The notes under the pieces are model-generated. The model had not been told where the DNA came from, made no database searches, and saw only the letters and a program-made list of their open reading frames with translations. From Temnothorax longispinosus (Eukaryota > Arthropoda > Insecta > Hymenoptera > Formicidae), in NCBI RefSeq assembly GCF_030848805.1, contig NW_027270036.1:319965-383964 (forward strand): a stretch of DNA of 64,000 bases, in the 5' to 3' direction. Positions 1-10,510 of the stretch are shown in pieces (positions within the stretch are counted from its first letter, which is position 1; each line of letters opens with the position of its first letter). The translations under genes were made by a program, and so were the position numbers.

Positions 1-29
1 GTTGCTGATATACGCTGATCTCTATTTTT

Positions 30-240
30 AAAAAACGATTTGTAAGAGAAAAAAGCAATAAAAGGCTCTAACAATGGGGCTTTTCTCGCTCGCTAGCTTC
101 TGTTTTTCCTGCCTCGTTCGTCACGCTCGTTCCTTTTTCACTTTCGCTATCATACACAGATATCGCACAGATCGCGCGGAGTATCGCTGAGTAGCGCCGA
201 TACGAGCGGTAGATTAAGAAATATAAGTATAACTCTTACA
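30..240 (-). repeat. 3' LTR copy with its outer 44 bp inverted
   Basis: Positions 78-240 are colinear with the right LTR. Positions 30-73 are an exact reverse complement of right-LTR positions 4754-4797, so the outer end of this LTR is flipped. Positions 1-29 are outside the recognisable LTR. Confidence 0.75.
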
Positions 241-391
241 ATTTCGGCCAATCCTGACTTACAGTCCGTCCTCGGACAATTAATTATTATAATCATACAG
301 CAACATAAAATAAATAAACTATAAGTATAACTCTTACAATTTCGGCCAATCCTGACTTACAGTCCGTCCTCGGACAATTAATTATTATAAC
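223..391. repeat. ~92-bp direct duplication beside the left LTR
   Basis: The stretch from ATAAGTATAACTCTTACA through the run ending AATTAATTATTATAA occurs twice, at about 223-295 and 321-391, separated by a short AT-rich spacer. The first copy overlaps the LTR end, so the LTR may really extend to about 391. 392-428 is plain AT-rich sequence. Confidence 0.7.
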
Positions 392-428
392 TGATTGCTT
401 ACTTATTATTTAACTTAATATTGAACAA

Positions 429-1584
429 TTAACGTATTAGTGATATGTTGGACTGGGCAGTTATATTTAACCATGGTCGCATGTTAGAGGCCTCCCATAC
501 TCCACAATAGGGTTTGTTAGTATTTTGGAATCCAGTTTTGTCAGCCACCAGATACCTATCATTTCGCAACTCTTTGGCAATCACATACGGTCCTTTAAAT
601 TTAGGAATTAGTTTTTTTGGCAGCCCCTGGATTTGAATCAAAATTACGTATCATTACTAAGTCTCCCTCATGATAATGATGAGCTTTTTTTCGCTTCTTA
701 TTAAATTGTTCTGCGCTTTTTTGCTGATTTGCGACTATATTTTGTGATGCTTTAGCTCTAATTTCGTCTAGATTCCTATTACTATCTTTTACATCTTCTA
801 AATAATTAGCAACTTCGTCTTTCAAATTTCCACGTTGATTGACACCAAAAAGGAGTTTGCTAGGGACTTCACCAGTACTCTTATTGAAACTGTTATTGAT
901 TGCAAATTCGGCGTCTGACAGAACTTGATACCAATTCTTATATTTATCCGGTTTAATGAGCTTCGCTATCATTGGAGTGAGTATACGGTTTATGCGTTCG
1001 ACTTGTCCGTTGGCTTGCGGCGAGCCGGTAGCTACAAGTGTATGCCGAATACCGTGATCAACTATAAAATCGTGGAATTCCTGGGAAGTAAATGCACTTC
1101 CACGATCTGAAATGATTATTTTAGGTATGCTATAATGTCTGAAATAATCGATGAGATTACGAATAACTTCTGCGCTAGAAGTAGTTTTAGTGGCATACAA
1201 TCTAACATATTTGGTAAACGCATCTATCACTAAGAATACATATCGCTTCGATGGATGTTTATTATCTATTGGCCCTAGATGGTCTATGTGCAAAGTATCG
1301 AAAGGAATGTTTCCCTTTGGAATAGAATGGAGTAAACCCTCTTTTCGTCCACTATTAGGAGAAAATGCTATACATTTTAAGCAATTCTTTATGTGATCTT
1401 CGACCTTATACTTCAAGTTAGGGAACCAATAGTTGCGCATGATATTATTTACAGTTTTTTCTACTCCTAAGTGTCCCATTTCGTCATGGTACTTGTACAA
1501 AATATTCTTTTCCATCGACGTTGGCACATAAAATAGCAATCCTGAATGTTTTTTTCTATAAATCAAAACCATTTCGCATTTCAT
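429..1584 (-). pseudogene. Integrase part of pol (gypsy element, 0-5 kb)
   Basis: Integrase joins retroelement cDNA to host DNA. Reading down from 1584, a zinc-binding HHCC module is visible (H-x3-H ... C-x2-C, near residues 33-71 of this ORF), followed by the catalytic core with DHLGP (first Asp), ISDRGSAFT (second Asp) and a glutamate in GQVERINR. The frame shifts near 630. The last 70 residues (641-429) continue in another frame and carry the GPY/F-type C-terminal module (KFKGPYVI). It follows the RNase H part with a further frame change at about 1570. The domain set is convincing; the breaks make a working protein unlikely. Confidence 0.88.
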
Positions 1585-2135
1585 AATAAGAGTCCTCTTT
1601 TTTCTCTAATTTGTCACGTAAATTCCGTATAACTTCATCTTCACCCTGACATATTGAAAGGTTAAATTCTAACGGGTTGTCTTCAATAACCAAAATATTG
1701 TTTACTCTACTGAGGGCATCCACATGCTGCATTCGTGCTCCTATCCTATGCTCGACTTCGTAATCGAAATTCTGGAGTTCCAGTGCCCATCGTGCTATGC
1801 GTGGATTAATATCTTTTTTATTTAATGTAAGTCTAAGTGAATCACAGTCAGTAACAATCTTAAATTTGATTCCCTGCAAATAAACTCTGAATCTACGTAG
1901 AGCGTAAATTATTGCCAACGTCTCCAATTCGAAACTGTGATAGCGACTTTCTACCTCGGAAGTTCGTTTAGAGAAGTAGAATACCGGATGAAATTTTAAA
2001 TCTGATTTACGTTGCATAAGGATTGCACCGAATCCTAAGGAGCTCGCGTCACAATGTAATTCGGTGATGTCATTAGGATTGTATATAGCTAATAACGGAG
2101 AAGAAATGAGTTTAGATTTTATAGTTTCAAAAGCT
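1556..2135 (-). pseudogene. RNase H part of pol (gypsy element, 0-5 kb)
   Basis: RNase H degrades the RNA strand of the RNA-DNA hybrid during reverse transcription. Seen: an LHCDASSLGFGAIL start (untracked frame just above 2017), then FELETLAIIYALRRFRVYL, FKIVTDCDSL and MQHVDALSR, the standard gypsy RNase H motifs with the Asp and Glu residues in place. The frame differs from the upstream RT ORF, which stops at 2137, so a frameshift lies between them. The same motifs recur nearly word for word in the 24.5-30.4 kb element. Confidence 0.85.
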
Positions 2136-2136
2136 T

Positions 2137-4690
2137 CTAATTCCTTATTACCGAATCTGAAGGGAGTATTAGCCCTAAGTAGATCATTAGAGGTTTAGCA
2201 GTAACTGCAAATCCTTCAATAAACTTTTGAAAATAAGAGCTTAATCCGAGAAAGCTATGCACGTCTTTTGTGTTTCGGGGTATGGGAAAGTCTTCAACCG
2301 CTGATATGCCACTCAAGGTAGGCTGTATTCCTTCTCCAGAGACAGTATACCCTAAGTAGTCTATTTTAGTGGCAAGAAATTCACATTTGTCTAATCTTAG
2401 TTCCAATTTATTACGCACTAATAATTGAAAAACTCGTTTCAAGATCGCTAAGTGATGCTCCAACGTCTCTGACATTATCAATATATCATCTAAGTATATC
2501 GCTACATCTCCAGAGTCTATTAATTCTTTGAATATTTCGTAAATAAATCGTTGAAATCTGGGCGGCCCGACTTTCAATCCGAAGGGCATTTTTAAATATT
2601 CGTAATGTCCTAATGCAATAACAAAAGCGGTATATTTAATTGATTCGGGCGCCATAGTAATGTGAAAAAATCCGTTCCTTAAATCTAGCCGGCTAAAATA
2701 TTTCTTATTATTTAAGAGCATAAGTTGATCTTCGATCAATGGTAAGGGGTGATTATCCCTGGCTAAAATCTTATTTAGAAAACGGTAATCAACACACATA
2801 CGAGGCTCGCCATTTTTCTTTTTCACCATAATAATTCCCGAAGCGTATTCGGACTCACTGGGTCGGATTACATTTTTAGCCCTCAAATCGTCCAACATTA
2901 CACGTAATTGCTCTTTCTCTGCGTACGACATACGTCTAGGCTGAAAATGGAAAGGTTGTGGATTATTTAGATTTAACTTAAGTTCGCTTTTAGTTTCGGT
3001 TGTTTCTGGTCGTAACGGTTCCACATAATGCGTAAGATATAATCTTCTTAACTCTGTCTTAATTTCATTAGGTACGTCAGGATTTATTTTTAAGGAATCT
3101 ATGTCTTTAGTAGTCGAAGTTTCAACATCTATATTCATAATTGCATCTACTGTTTCTTTTTCTTCCTCTACATTTCTATCGGATAAAACTAACTGGAATA
3201 ACTTAAGAACATCGTGACCCAGAACAACGCATGATGTCATCGTATCGTTAGGCACAACTAATAACGTAACGTTCTCTTTGGTATGACCATTTAGCGTAAC
3301 ATTAGCGACTATAGATCCCTTAACAATAAGTTGTGATTGATTAATTCCACAAAATTTATTAAATAAGTGATTGTCTCTTTGAATATTAAAGTGTTTTACG
3401 AACTGTTCCTTTATAAAACTAATGGGACTTCCGGTGTCTAACAAAGTACGTAGCGAATAATTATAATTATTACTTTCAAAGCTTATCTGATATTCGACAT
3501 TCTTTTGAAAATCAGTCTCCTCTGCGACGCTGTCGACGTTGACCACTTCTTTCTCCTCCTCTTTCTTAGGGCAATCTCTCGCTGCATGTCCCATTGTTCC
3601 GCATTTGAAGCAGGATCCACGTTCGCGTTTGGGCTGCTTACACTCGGCGGCTATGTGGCCGGTTCTGCTGCAGTTATAACATCGGATAGTTGTTGAACTC
3701 TTATCTTCCTCGTTCGCTCTATTCTCCTTGACTCGAAGACTTTTGTCATTGGTCATCTTTGCTCCCTGCCTGACATTCGTATCGGTGCGTAAGGTGATTT
3801 TCTTAAAAGACTGCATCAACTCTGCCATAGACGAGAAATTTTGCATCCGTGCTTGATTCTGCAACTGACGATCAGGAATGCCGTCTATAACATAATCCAT
3901 AATCTCATCTGCTGCTAAAGGTATTCGATTCGCTTTAATGATTTTGTCATGATAGTAGTCATGGAAACTTTCGCTGGGCTGCCACATGCGTGCCTCGAAT
4001 TGTTTACGCAAATCGATTTTATTTGGTCGACAATCGAACATCGCTTTCATTTCTTTTAGAAAGTCATCAAGCGTCATTTGTAGCAATTCAGGTTTGGAAT
4101 GCAGCCAATTTTGTACTTTGCCTTTAAGTCGAGATCCGAGTAAAATCTTTGCGGTATTATCATCGAGTTCATAAGTCTCACACAGAAATCGTAGCTGCCT
4201 TTCCCATTGCTCGAAGTTAGAATCAATACCCGTAAATTCGCCTAGCAGCTCGCCAATTGCTTTAATATTGATCTGCGATTTAGCATTGCGTTCAGAATCA
4301 TGTGAACGGGGAGACGCGTTTCTCAAAAGCTCATTTTCACGCCTCATAAGATCTAATTCTCGCTCCATCAATAGTTTTTCACGTCGCATAAATTCGTCGC
4401 ATAAGTTCCTGAGCATAATCGAGTCTTCCCGTTTCGGCCGGTAGTACTGACCTTTGGTCCTCCGCATTTCCGGTTACCTGGGACGTCGTAAATGTCCTCG
4501 CTAATTCCTGATTATCCTGCGCCATTTCATCGTCTTCGTCCATCCACGTTCCTTCCGGATCTGCCTGCATTATCCTGCCTATCAACTCAGATTTATTTCC
4601 GCTCGTACTCAAGCCTAACCGCTTAAATTTCTGCTTCAGAGTATTAACCGAAAAATCCAGCGGACTCTTCCTTGTTTCGTTGTCCGCCAT
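2137..4690 (-). pseudogene. gag-protease-reverse transcriptase of gypsy element
   Basis: Structural Gag and the start of Pol. The best start is the ATG at 4690. Residues ~11-48 form a SAP motif (LKQKFKRLGL..SGNKSELIGRI), a fold known elsewhere for DNA/chromatin binding. The frame then shifts near 4.42 kb into a 776-residue ORF (4467-2137). That ORF has a charged, probably coiled-coil stretch, a capsid-like region, two CCHC zinc knuckles (CYNCSRTGHIAAEC, CFKCGTMGHAARDC), a retropepsin motif (LLDTGSPISFI) and RT with YLDDILIM. Gag and RT share one frame here, so no frameshift or stop separates gag from pol. It ends abruptly in the connection region at 2137. Confidence 0.9.
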
Positions 4691-4753
4691 AATCAATTCT
4701 CGATGTCGGATATCGTTGCTTTAAGATCTGGATCTTTATCCCACTTCTGAAAT

Positions 4754-4969
4754 TGTTAGAGCCTTTTATTGCTTTTTTCTCTTACAAATCGTTTTTTACC
4801 ATGTCTGGCTTTTCTCGCTCGCTAGCTTCTGTTTTTCCTGCCTCGTTCGTCACGCTCGTTCCTTTTTCACTTTTGCTATCATACACAGATATCGCACAGA
4901 TCGCGCGGAGTATCGCTGAGTAGCGCCGATACGAGCGGTAGATTAAGAAATATAAGTATAACTCTTACA
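4754..4969 (-). repeat. 5' LTR of the 0-5 kb gypsy element
   Basis: On the minus strand it begins TGTAAGAG and ends CTCTAACA, the usual TG...CA. Positions 4807-4969 match 78-240 with one substitution seen by eye, so the element is fairly young despite its broken frames. The next element (4970 onward) abuts this LTR directly, so the true outer boundary or the target duplication may have been lost. Confidence 0.75.
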
Positions 4970-5885
4970 TAATCAAATGTTTTTAATAATCAAACATTTT
5001 CAAACTACAAGCAAGGGACAAGCAATATCATCTACAGCATGTATCCTTAAAATACTACGATCTTTTCTAGCAGCACTAGCCACTAGCGTATAATTTGTCC
5101 GCCGACATTACGAATTTCTTCTGCAGCAACACATAAAATGTTGAACAGTTTTCTTGAACGATTGTAACAACGTCTGCATGCCCTTGCATCATTAACCCTC
5201 CGAGGCCACACCTCTTTTTTAATACGCCCCGGCCACACGCGTGTGAATATGGAAATTTAATTTATCTTTCTAAACATCGTGAATATTATCAATAAAACAG
5301 ACATATTTTACATATAATCTATATATATTTGTAATGTATTTTTACGTTGTAAATTTTTTATCACACAAACGTCTTTCTGTTGATTATTATCGTCTTTTAA
5401 AAAATAATATTTATCATATTTAGAAAGACAAATTGCATTTTCATACTCACAGGCGCATTAAATGCATTAAAAAAATTTAAAATATATTTTAAAAATTAAG
5501 ATAAGTTTCTCTCTCTATATATAAACTTTTTCTTCCAAGTCTGTCAAAATTTCTTGAAAGAAGAACATTTGAGACAGTATTTTCTTTAAAGAAGAATAAA
5601 CATTTTTTAATAAGATTATTATTTTGGAATGAGAATGTGAGCATTACCTTAACGAATTAATAATGCAAGGACATACAGACGTTATTACAACCATTCAAGA
5701 AAACTGTTCAACATTTTATGTGTTGCAGCAGAAGAAATTCGTAATGTCGGCGGACAAATTATACGCTAGTGGTTAGTGCTGCTAGAAAAGATCGTAGTAT
5801 TTTAAGACTACATGCTGTAGATGATATTGCTTGTCCCTCGCTTGCAGTTTGAAAATGTTTGATTATTAAAAACGTTTGATTATTA
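4970..5885. mobile_element. ~0.9 kb DNA element with ~225-bp terminal inverted repeats
   Basis: Arms at about 4970-5196 and 5660-5885 are near reverse complements, for example TTTGTCCGCCGACATTACGA on the left and its complement on the right. The middle (5197-5659) is AT-rich with a short GC patch at 5205-5245 and no convincing ORF. It starts immediately after the right LTR of the first element. The superfamily is not recognised and no target duplication is clear. Confidence 0.75.
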
Positions 5886-6164
5886 AAATCTTGCATTCAA
5901 AATAACGCTTATAACAGATAAACAAAAATCTTGTTTGTATTTGGCATCTCACTTGTGAAAATTAAGCGTGTAAAAAATCTGCAAAAAAACGTGCAAAAAA
6001 ACTATTGTCGATACATCACACATACACACACAGAAGAAAATGTAGATAATTGATTTCTTTATTATTATTACAATAATTTGAATATTGAAATTATTTTATA
6101 CCATATGCTTTCTAATACTTATATGTATATAATTAATAACAATATATTAATAACAAATAATAAA
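5886..6164. other. AT-rich spacer
   Basis: No gene or repeat recognised. A short CA-rich run occurs near 6020-6040. Confidence 0.5.
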
Positions 6165-6168
6165 TTAA

Positions 6169-7595
6169 GGGCGTATTCTGGTTTGAAAGGTCTTAAAAAT
6201 AAGTATTTTTCATACATAGGAATTTTTTATAGGGGAACAAAGAAAGCGAATAACGTTAAACTTTGCATATTTTTTAACCTTATTTTAAGAATATATTTTT
6301 ATTTTTTAAGTAAGAAAAATGCTCTTCTTTTCTATGTTATATCCTGATCACTAGAAAGTGTAAATGACAGACAAAGTAAATGATTCTAGCTGTTCTATAG
6401 GTATCAGAAACCCAAAAACCAAAAATTTTCTTATTCAGAATAAGTGTGGCTATTGTCTGAACTAGAATAAACATATATTATACGTTTATTAGTTTTTTTC
6501 TTTTAATAAAATATTAACAAAATTTTGAAAAAAGTTATAATATTTTTAATAATATAAGAGAAATAAGACCGTTTTATGGCCGTTATACAAACAATCAATA
6601 TTAAATAAGCCGTGTACGATCCGAGTTTGGATCTTAATAGCCTAATAATATTTTTTGTGTATTACACGTACCTATATTTTTTCCAATCTTAATAAATTGC
6701 GCGCCGACTAACTTGTCAGACTTATAACACAGCTCCTGTTGGAGTAGTAAATTCTTTACTATTATTTAAATCGATTTAATGAGAGGGGTGTGAGGAAATT
6801 TTATTAATCCAATAGGAGCTGTGTTGTAAGTCTGATAAGTTAGTCGGCGTGTAGTTGATTAAAGTTGGAAAAATATGTAAATATACAGTATATAAAAAAT
6901 ATTAGGCTACTATAAAATCTAAGCTCAGATCGTAAATGGTTTATTTAATATTGATTAATAATATTTTTGATAAAAAGGCCGCCTAGAACCTAGAATGGAA
7001 ATATTGGTTTATTTCTAGTTCAGACGATAGCCACATATACTTCTTCTGAATAAGAAAATTTTAGCTTTTTGCGTTTCAGATACCTAGAACAGCAAGAATT
7101 ATTTACACCGTCTGTCATTTATGGTGACCAGGATATAACAGAAAAGAATGGCGGCGGTGTGGTCTAGTGGTAGAGCGCCAGACTCGTAATCTGAGGAACC
7201 AGGTTTGAGTCCACTAGAGCCATGAATCATGGAAAAGTTTTTTTCCGAAAAAACCGCGCCCCTCCGTGCAAGACGCGGAGAAAACTGGGCTCCGTCTTTC
7301 GGAAGAGACGTTAAACCGTTGGTCCAAAGAAGGAAACAGTAAGGTAGTGGATGAATTTGGAGGTTAGGGTTGGGTACGTCCCTTCAAAACGCCCTTTAAG
7401 GCCCCTTGGGGTATATAAAGTAAAATATAACAGAAAAGAAGAGCATTTATTTTGTTACTTAAAAAATAAAAATAAATTTTTAAAATAAGGTGAAAAGAAC
7501 ATGCAAAGTTTAACGTTATTCACTTTTTTCGTTTCCCTATAAAAAGTTCCTGAAAAATATATATTTTAAAGATCTTTTAAATCAGAATACCTACG
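6169..7595. mobile_element. TTAA-flanked foldback element (~1.15 kb plus a SINE)
   Basis: The left arm (~6169-6760) and right arm (~6800-7595) are inverted copies of each other and remain recognisable over nearly their whole length, for example ACACAGCTCCTGTTGGA at 6729 against its complement near 6818. TTAA lies outside both ends (6165-6168, 7596-7599). The right arm is interrupted by a SINE at 7149-7424. The arms are diverged, so this is an old insertion. TTAA duplications are typical of piggyBac and Kolobok; no transposase remains. The 89-residue ORF at 6078-6347 lies in the left arm and is not supported as a gene. Confidence 0.7.
7149..7424 (+). mobile_element. tRNA-derived SINE with 16-bp target duplication
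   Basis: The head (about 7151-7222) is tRNA-like, with a box A match (TGGTCTAGTGG) and box B match (GGTTTGAGTCC). Its anticodon loop reads CTCGTAA, as in tRNA-Thr(CGT). The body holds a SINE-like segment (TTTCGGAAGAGACGTTAAAC). A perfect 16-bp duplication, ATATAACAGAAAAGAA, flanks it at 7133-7148 and 7425-7440, the mark of LINE-driven insertion. Transcription by RNA polymerase III is expected from the boxes but not shown. It is a SINE rather than a functional tRNA gene: the acceptor ends pair poorly and the body continues past the tRNA part. Confidence 0.88.
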
Positions 7596-7599
7596 TTAA

Positions 7600-8340
7600 T
7601 AATTCTCTACATTCTTTTCCTGACGGAAGAGATTTTACCACTTCTCAATATAAATATAAATTTATCTCTCTTGTTATGGTTTTATTCGATTATTTCGGCG
7701 TTTTTATATTTGTGATTTAATTAGATTATTGTTTACTTTGTTTATATTATTATAGGTGATTGTTTAATGTTTTAGTCTAGAATAATGTTTAATGTTTTAG
7801 TATGTAAGCTTGAACATTAATTATCATGTTTTTTATATTTATCTTCTTCTATCGTAGTAATCCGTTCCGAAGAAGACTAAGTACAGTCGAAACGTTAACC
7901 ATGTGTATTGTTTATTTAAGAAATTGTTTTTATTTTAATCCAATATCTCTCTGTTGTTGCTCGTGGCCGCTTATAAACATTAATAGCTAATATAAATTTA
8001 ATAAGAGTAAAAAGAACATTATAAACTACTTTTTTTCTCGATATAGTTAATATGTAATTATTGTTATGCATTTAAATATTAAATTTAAATACTATTATGC
8101 TAAAGTAAAGGTTTTTAAAGTAAGACTTTTTTTATATAAGAACATATTGGCCAGAACGGGGATTTCTATACATTACATTTACGAATTTTAGTTTTTATGT
8201 TTATAAATTTTTAATTAATTATATTTGCAATCTTTATATTTATAAATTTCAAATATATATATATAAATATATATATATTATATATATATATTTATTTATT
8301 TATAAATATAAAAATTGAGTAAATATAAACGTAATATGTA
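7600..8340. other. AT-rich intergenic sequence
   Basis: No gene seen. It contains a short duplicated phrase (TGTTTAATGTTTTAGT at ~7762 and ~7787) and a TA microsatellite at 8254-8300. Confidence 0.5.
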
Positions 8341-8369
8341 ACGTATAGCGCATCGTCGATTTGCCAACT

Positions 8370-8825
8370 CGAGACTCGGCACTCGGCGAGACGCGAGGAG
8401 CGATACCCGAAATGCATCGTGGCATAGCCGGCGCGTGCTAAGCAGCTACGTCACAGCTCAAGCGAGAAAGAGACAGCAGATCGTATGTCTGCCCTTCTCT
8501 CCCCGCTCGAAGCTTGCCGAGTGCCGAGTCAGCCGACTGGCATATCCCCTCCATCTGAGTAGTTCGGACACGAACCATAGCACGGACACGAACCATGTGT
8601 GTACCGTTACCGAGCGTAACGACGTAGTTGACGTCCACTTTCTCAAGCGGCGCGTCAGTATACGTCTGCTGGAACGGAATGATCCCGGTGGCCGCTCTCA
8701 GGTTTCTCTCTGGTTCTGCTCTTTTATTTCTATCGCGCCATTGTGCATTGGATGGCGATAATTTCTATCGCTATTGCTATCGCTGTCACTATCGCTATCG
8801 CTATCGCCTATTGTGCAAGGGGCTT
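8370..8825. other. GC-rich segment with a 15-bp inverted repeat and TATCGC hexamers
   Basis: GACTCGGCACTCGGC at ~8372 reappears inverted as GCCGAGTGCCGAGTC at ~8517. A degenerate TATCGC hexamer run occupies about 8757-8812. Several overlapping ORFs of 60-108 residues on both strands have no recognisable domain. Composition suggests a former promoter or element end, but that is a guess. Confidence 0.4.
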
Positions 8826-8828
8826 TAA

Positions 8829-9328
8829 GGGGATGCTGGAGCCGTAGCCGAACTCGATCGGCGTCGGTAAAGAAGACCGGCGAACTATATCTGTCCTTGT
8901 ATAGACAAAGATATAGACAAGGATAGCACGCTACATTGCACGCACACATACGCACGATGCACGTCGACATTATACTTTTATATTACGCTTCCAAATCTTG
9001 ATTTGGAGGGTTTATCGATGTTTTTCTTGTTGTGCAATTCGGGGGAACTTGTTTTCGCGTTCGTACCAATGGTATATCTCTTATATGAAATACATCTTGT
9101 GACGAGCTGACAGCTCGCCGCAACTCGAGACGCCATATTGGGATAAAAGTAGGATAAGGAAATCTGTACTTCCGTAATTTTTTCTCGTTTTCTATATAAA
9201 ATCAGAGTTCCCCCGAATCATTAATGTATGTACTGCAATTCTGGAGAAGGATTTTTAATTCTGTCAAATTAATACGACGCTACGTGCCGACAAAAAATGC
9301 CGGTAAAACAGACGGCTCCAGCATCCCC
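8829..9328. mobile_element. TTAA-flanked MITE, copy 1
   Basis: TTAA at 8825-8828 and 9329-9332 flanks 17-bp terminal inverted repeats starting GGGGATGCTGGAGCCGT. The inside has no transposase. The same terminus starts the neighbouring copy and, with variation, the element at 21632. TTAA plus purine-rich ends fits Kolobok better than piggyBac (whose ends are pyrimidine-rich); assignment is inference. Confidence 0.8.
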
Positions 9329-9332
9329 TTAA

Positions 9333-10138
9333 GGGAATGCTGGAGTGACGGCCGAACTTCCTCGGTGTCGATAATGTCAACATTTCTAATTTTGTTTTCT
9401 CTATATCTGTCTTTGTCTAACGAAATGACATCTGTCCTTTGTTCGATTGCTGCGCCATCTCTCGCTACACGCAATACTACTCCGCACGCATACATACATA
9501 TGAGATTTTCAAGCAATATGTTCTCTTATACTAAAGCTCGCAGCTCTTCTTGGCGAACCCAAGCTTTTTAGTGAGCCTACTTAGAACTTGATCAGATCAG
9601 CCGTTATTGTGATCCGATAATCTCAGGTACTCGTAGTAACTCACCGACTCGCGTAAAGATACACGTGGCGATTTCGCGCTGCATGCGAACTTGGCGCGAG
9701 ACATTACCGTCTCTTGATTTTTTATCTAATACCTCAGATCTCAGAATTGTTTAAATTGTCTCAGAGTATTGGATTGCTCTCTTTTGTATTCCGTACGTGG
9801 CACTCAAAAAATTCTTTGTGCCAAAGGAGAAATGGGCCAAACCATTTTTAGCAAGGGCAGAATTTTTTAAGTGATCTCGGGGTAGGTTTTTTGTATATAA
9901 GGGTGTCTTCTGCAGGGGGTATCGTATTCCTCTATTTTGTATTTCGTGTGCGGCACTCAGGAGGTTCTTTGTGCCAAAGAAGAAATGGGCCAAATTATTT
10001 TTAAATAATCGCTCCAAGAACGTTCCAAACTTCAATCAGCTTTTAATTCTGTAAAAAAATTTTTCAATTCCGTAAAGCCAATTCAAAGTTTAGCCTGCTC
10101 AAAAAAATGTCGGTACTTCTTACCACTCCAGCATCCCC
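9333..10138. mobile_element. TTAA-flanked MITE, copy 2 (abuts copy 1)
   Basis: It begins GGGAATGCTGGAGTG and ends with the complement of GGGGATGCTGGAGTG, with TTAA on both sides (9329-9332, 10139-10142). The left TTAA is shared with copy 1. The internal stretch 9346-9475 matches, inverted, the interior of the 21632-22152 element. It also contains a diverged hairpin-repeat relic (9590-9715) and a ~153-bp imperfect direct repeat. Confidence 0.8.
9767..10012. repeat. Two imperfect direct repeats, period ~153 bp
   Basis: The phrase around GTGCCAAAGGAGAAATGGGCCAAA recurs in diverged form about 153 bp later, each time preceded by a CGTGGCACTCA-like sequence. The minus-strand 94-residue ORF here (10035-9751) just reads through both copies. 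Confidence 0.65.
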
Positions 10139-10142
10139 TTAA

Positions 10143-10506
10143 TACGTCTTTATCCATGTCGAAGATAACAAACATATTTTAAACAACATACGATCATCAC
10201 AAAGTGAGTATTACTGTGCATTATCGACAAACATGTTTAACGTGTTAGACAAATAATTGTGCATAATGGATTACCTGTGCAGTTGAGCCATCAGTATGGC
10301 AATAGGGCTAGCGGTGGAGACATACAATAATAAAATGTAATAAAAATATGCAATAAAAGATAATATTGTGAAATGAAATGTTGGACGGTTGCTCATAGTG
10401 CACTTGGTATGTTACAAGGTAGTGATAACTTTTGTCGCACTGCGATTTCTCTTTGTACGATATATACCTCCGGTAAAAAATATAAAAATTATAAAATATA
10501 TATAAT
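10143..10506. other. Spacer before the env-carrying element
   Basis: No gene or repeat recognised. Its last bases, TGTA (10507-10510), are the left copy of the target duplication of the next element. Confidence 0.5.
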
Positions 10507-10510
10507 TGTA

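Larger units (their letters stand above)
30..4969 (-). mobile_element. Ty3/gypsy LTR retrotransposon with SAP-domain Gag (degraded)
   Basis: Seen: LTR copies at both ends (30-240 and 4754-4969) enclose, on the minus strand, gag, protease, reverse transcriptase, RNase H and integrase in gypsy order. No env follows. The reading frame breaks near 4.42 kb, 2.14 kb, 1.57 kb and 0.63 kb, so this copy is not autonomous. Just inside the right LTR (4740-4752) a 13-nt stretch matches the body of a tRNA-Leu 3' end, but the terminal TGGTG expected of a primer site is missing. I see no clear polypurine tract by the left LTR. The protein sequence resembles the element at 24.5-30.4 kb, so both likely belong to one lineage. 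Clade assignment is inference; mdg3-like is possible. Confidence 0.9.

Noticed and set aside
7151..7222. Functional tRNA-Thr gene
   Set aside because: Part of a SINE with a 16-bp duplication; acceptor ends do not pair well.
8435..8970. ORFs of 66-108 residues on both strands
   Set aside because: Overlap each other and a hexamer repeat; no recognisable protein.
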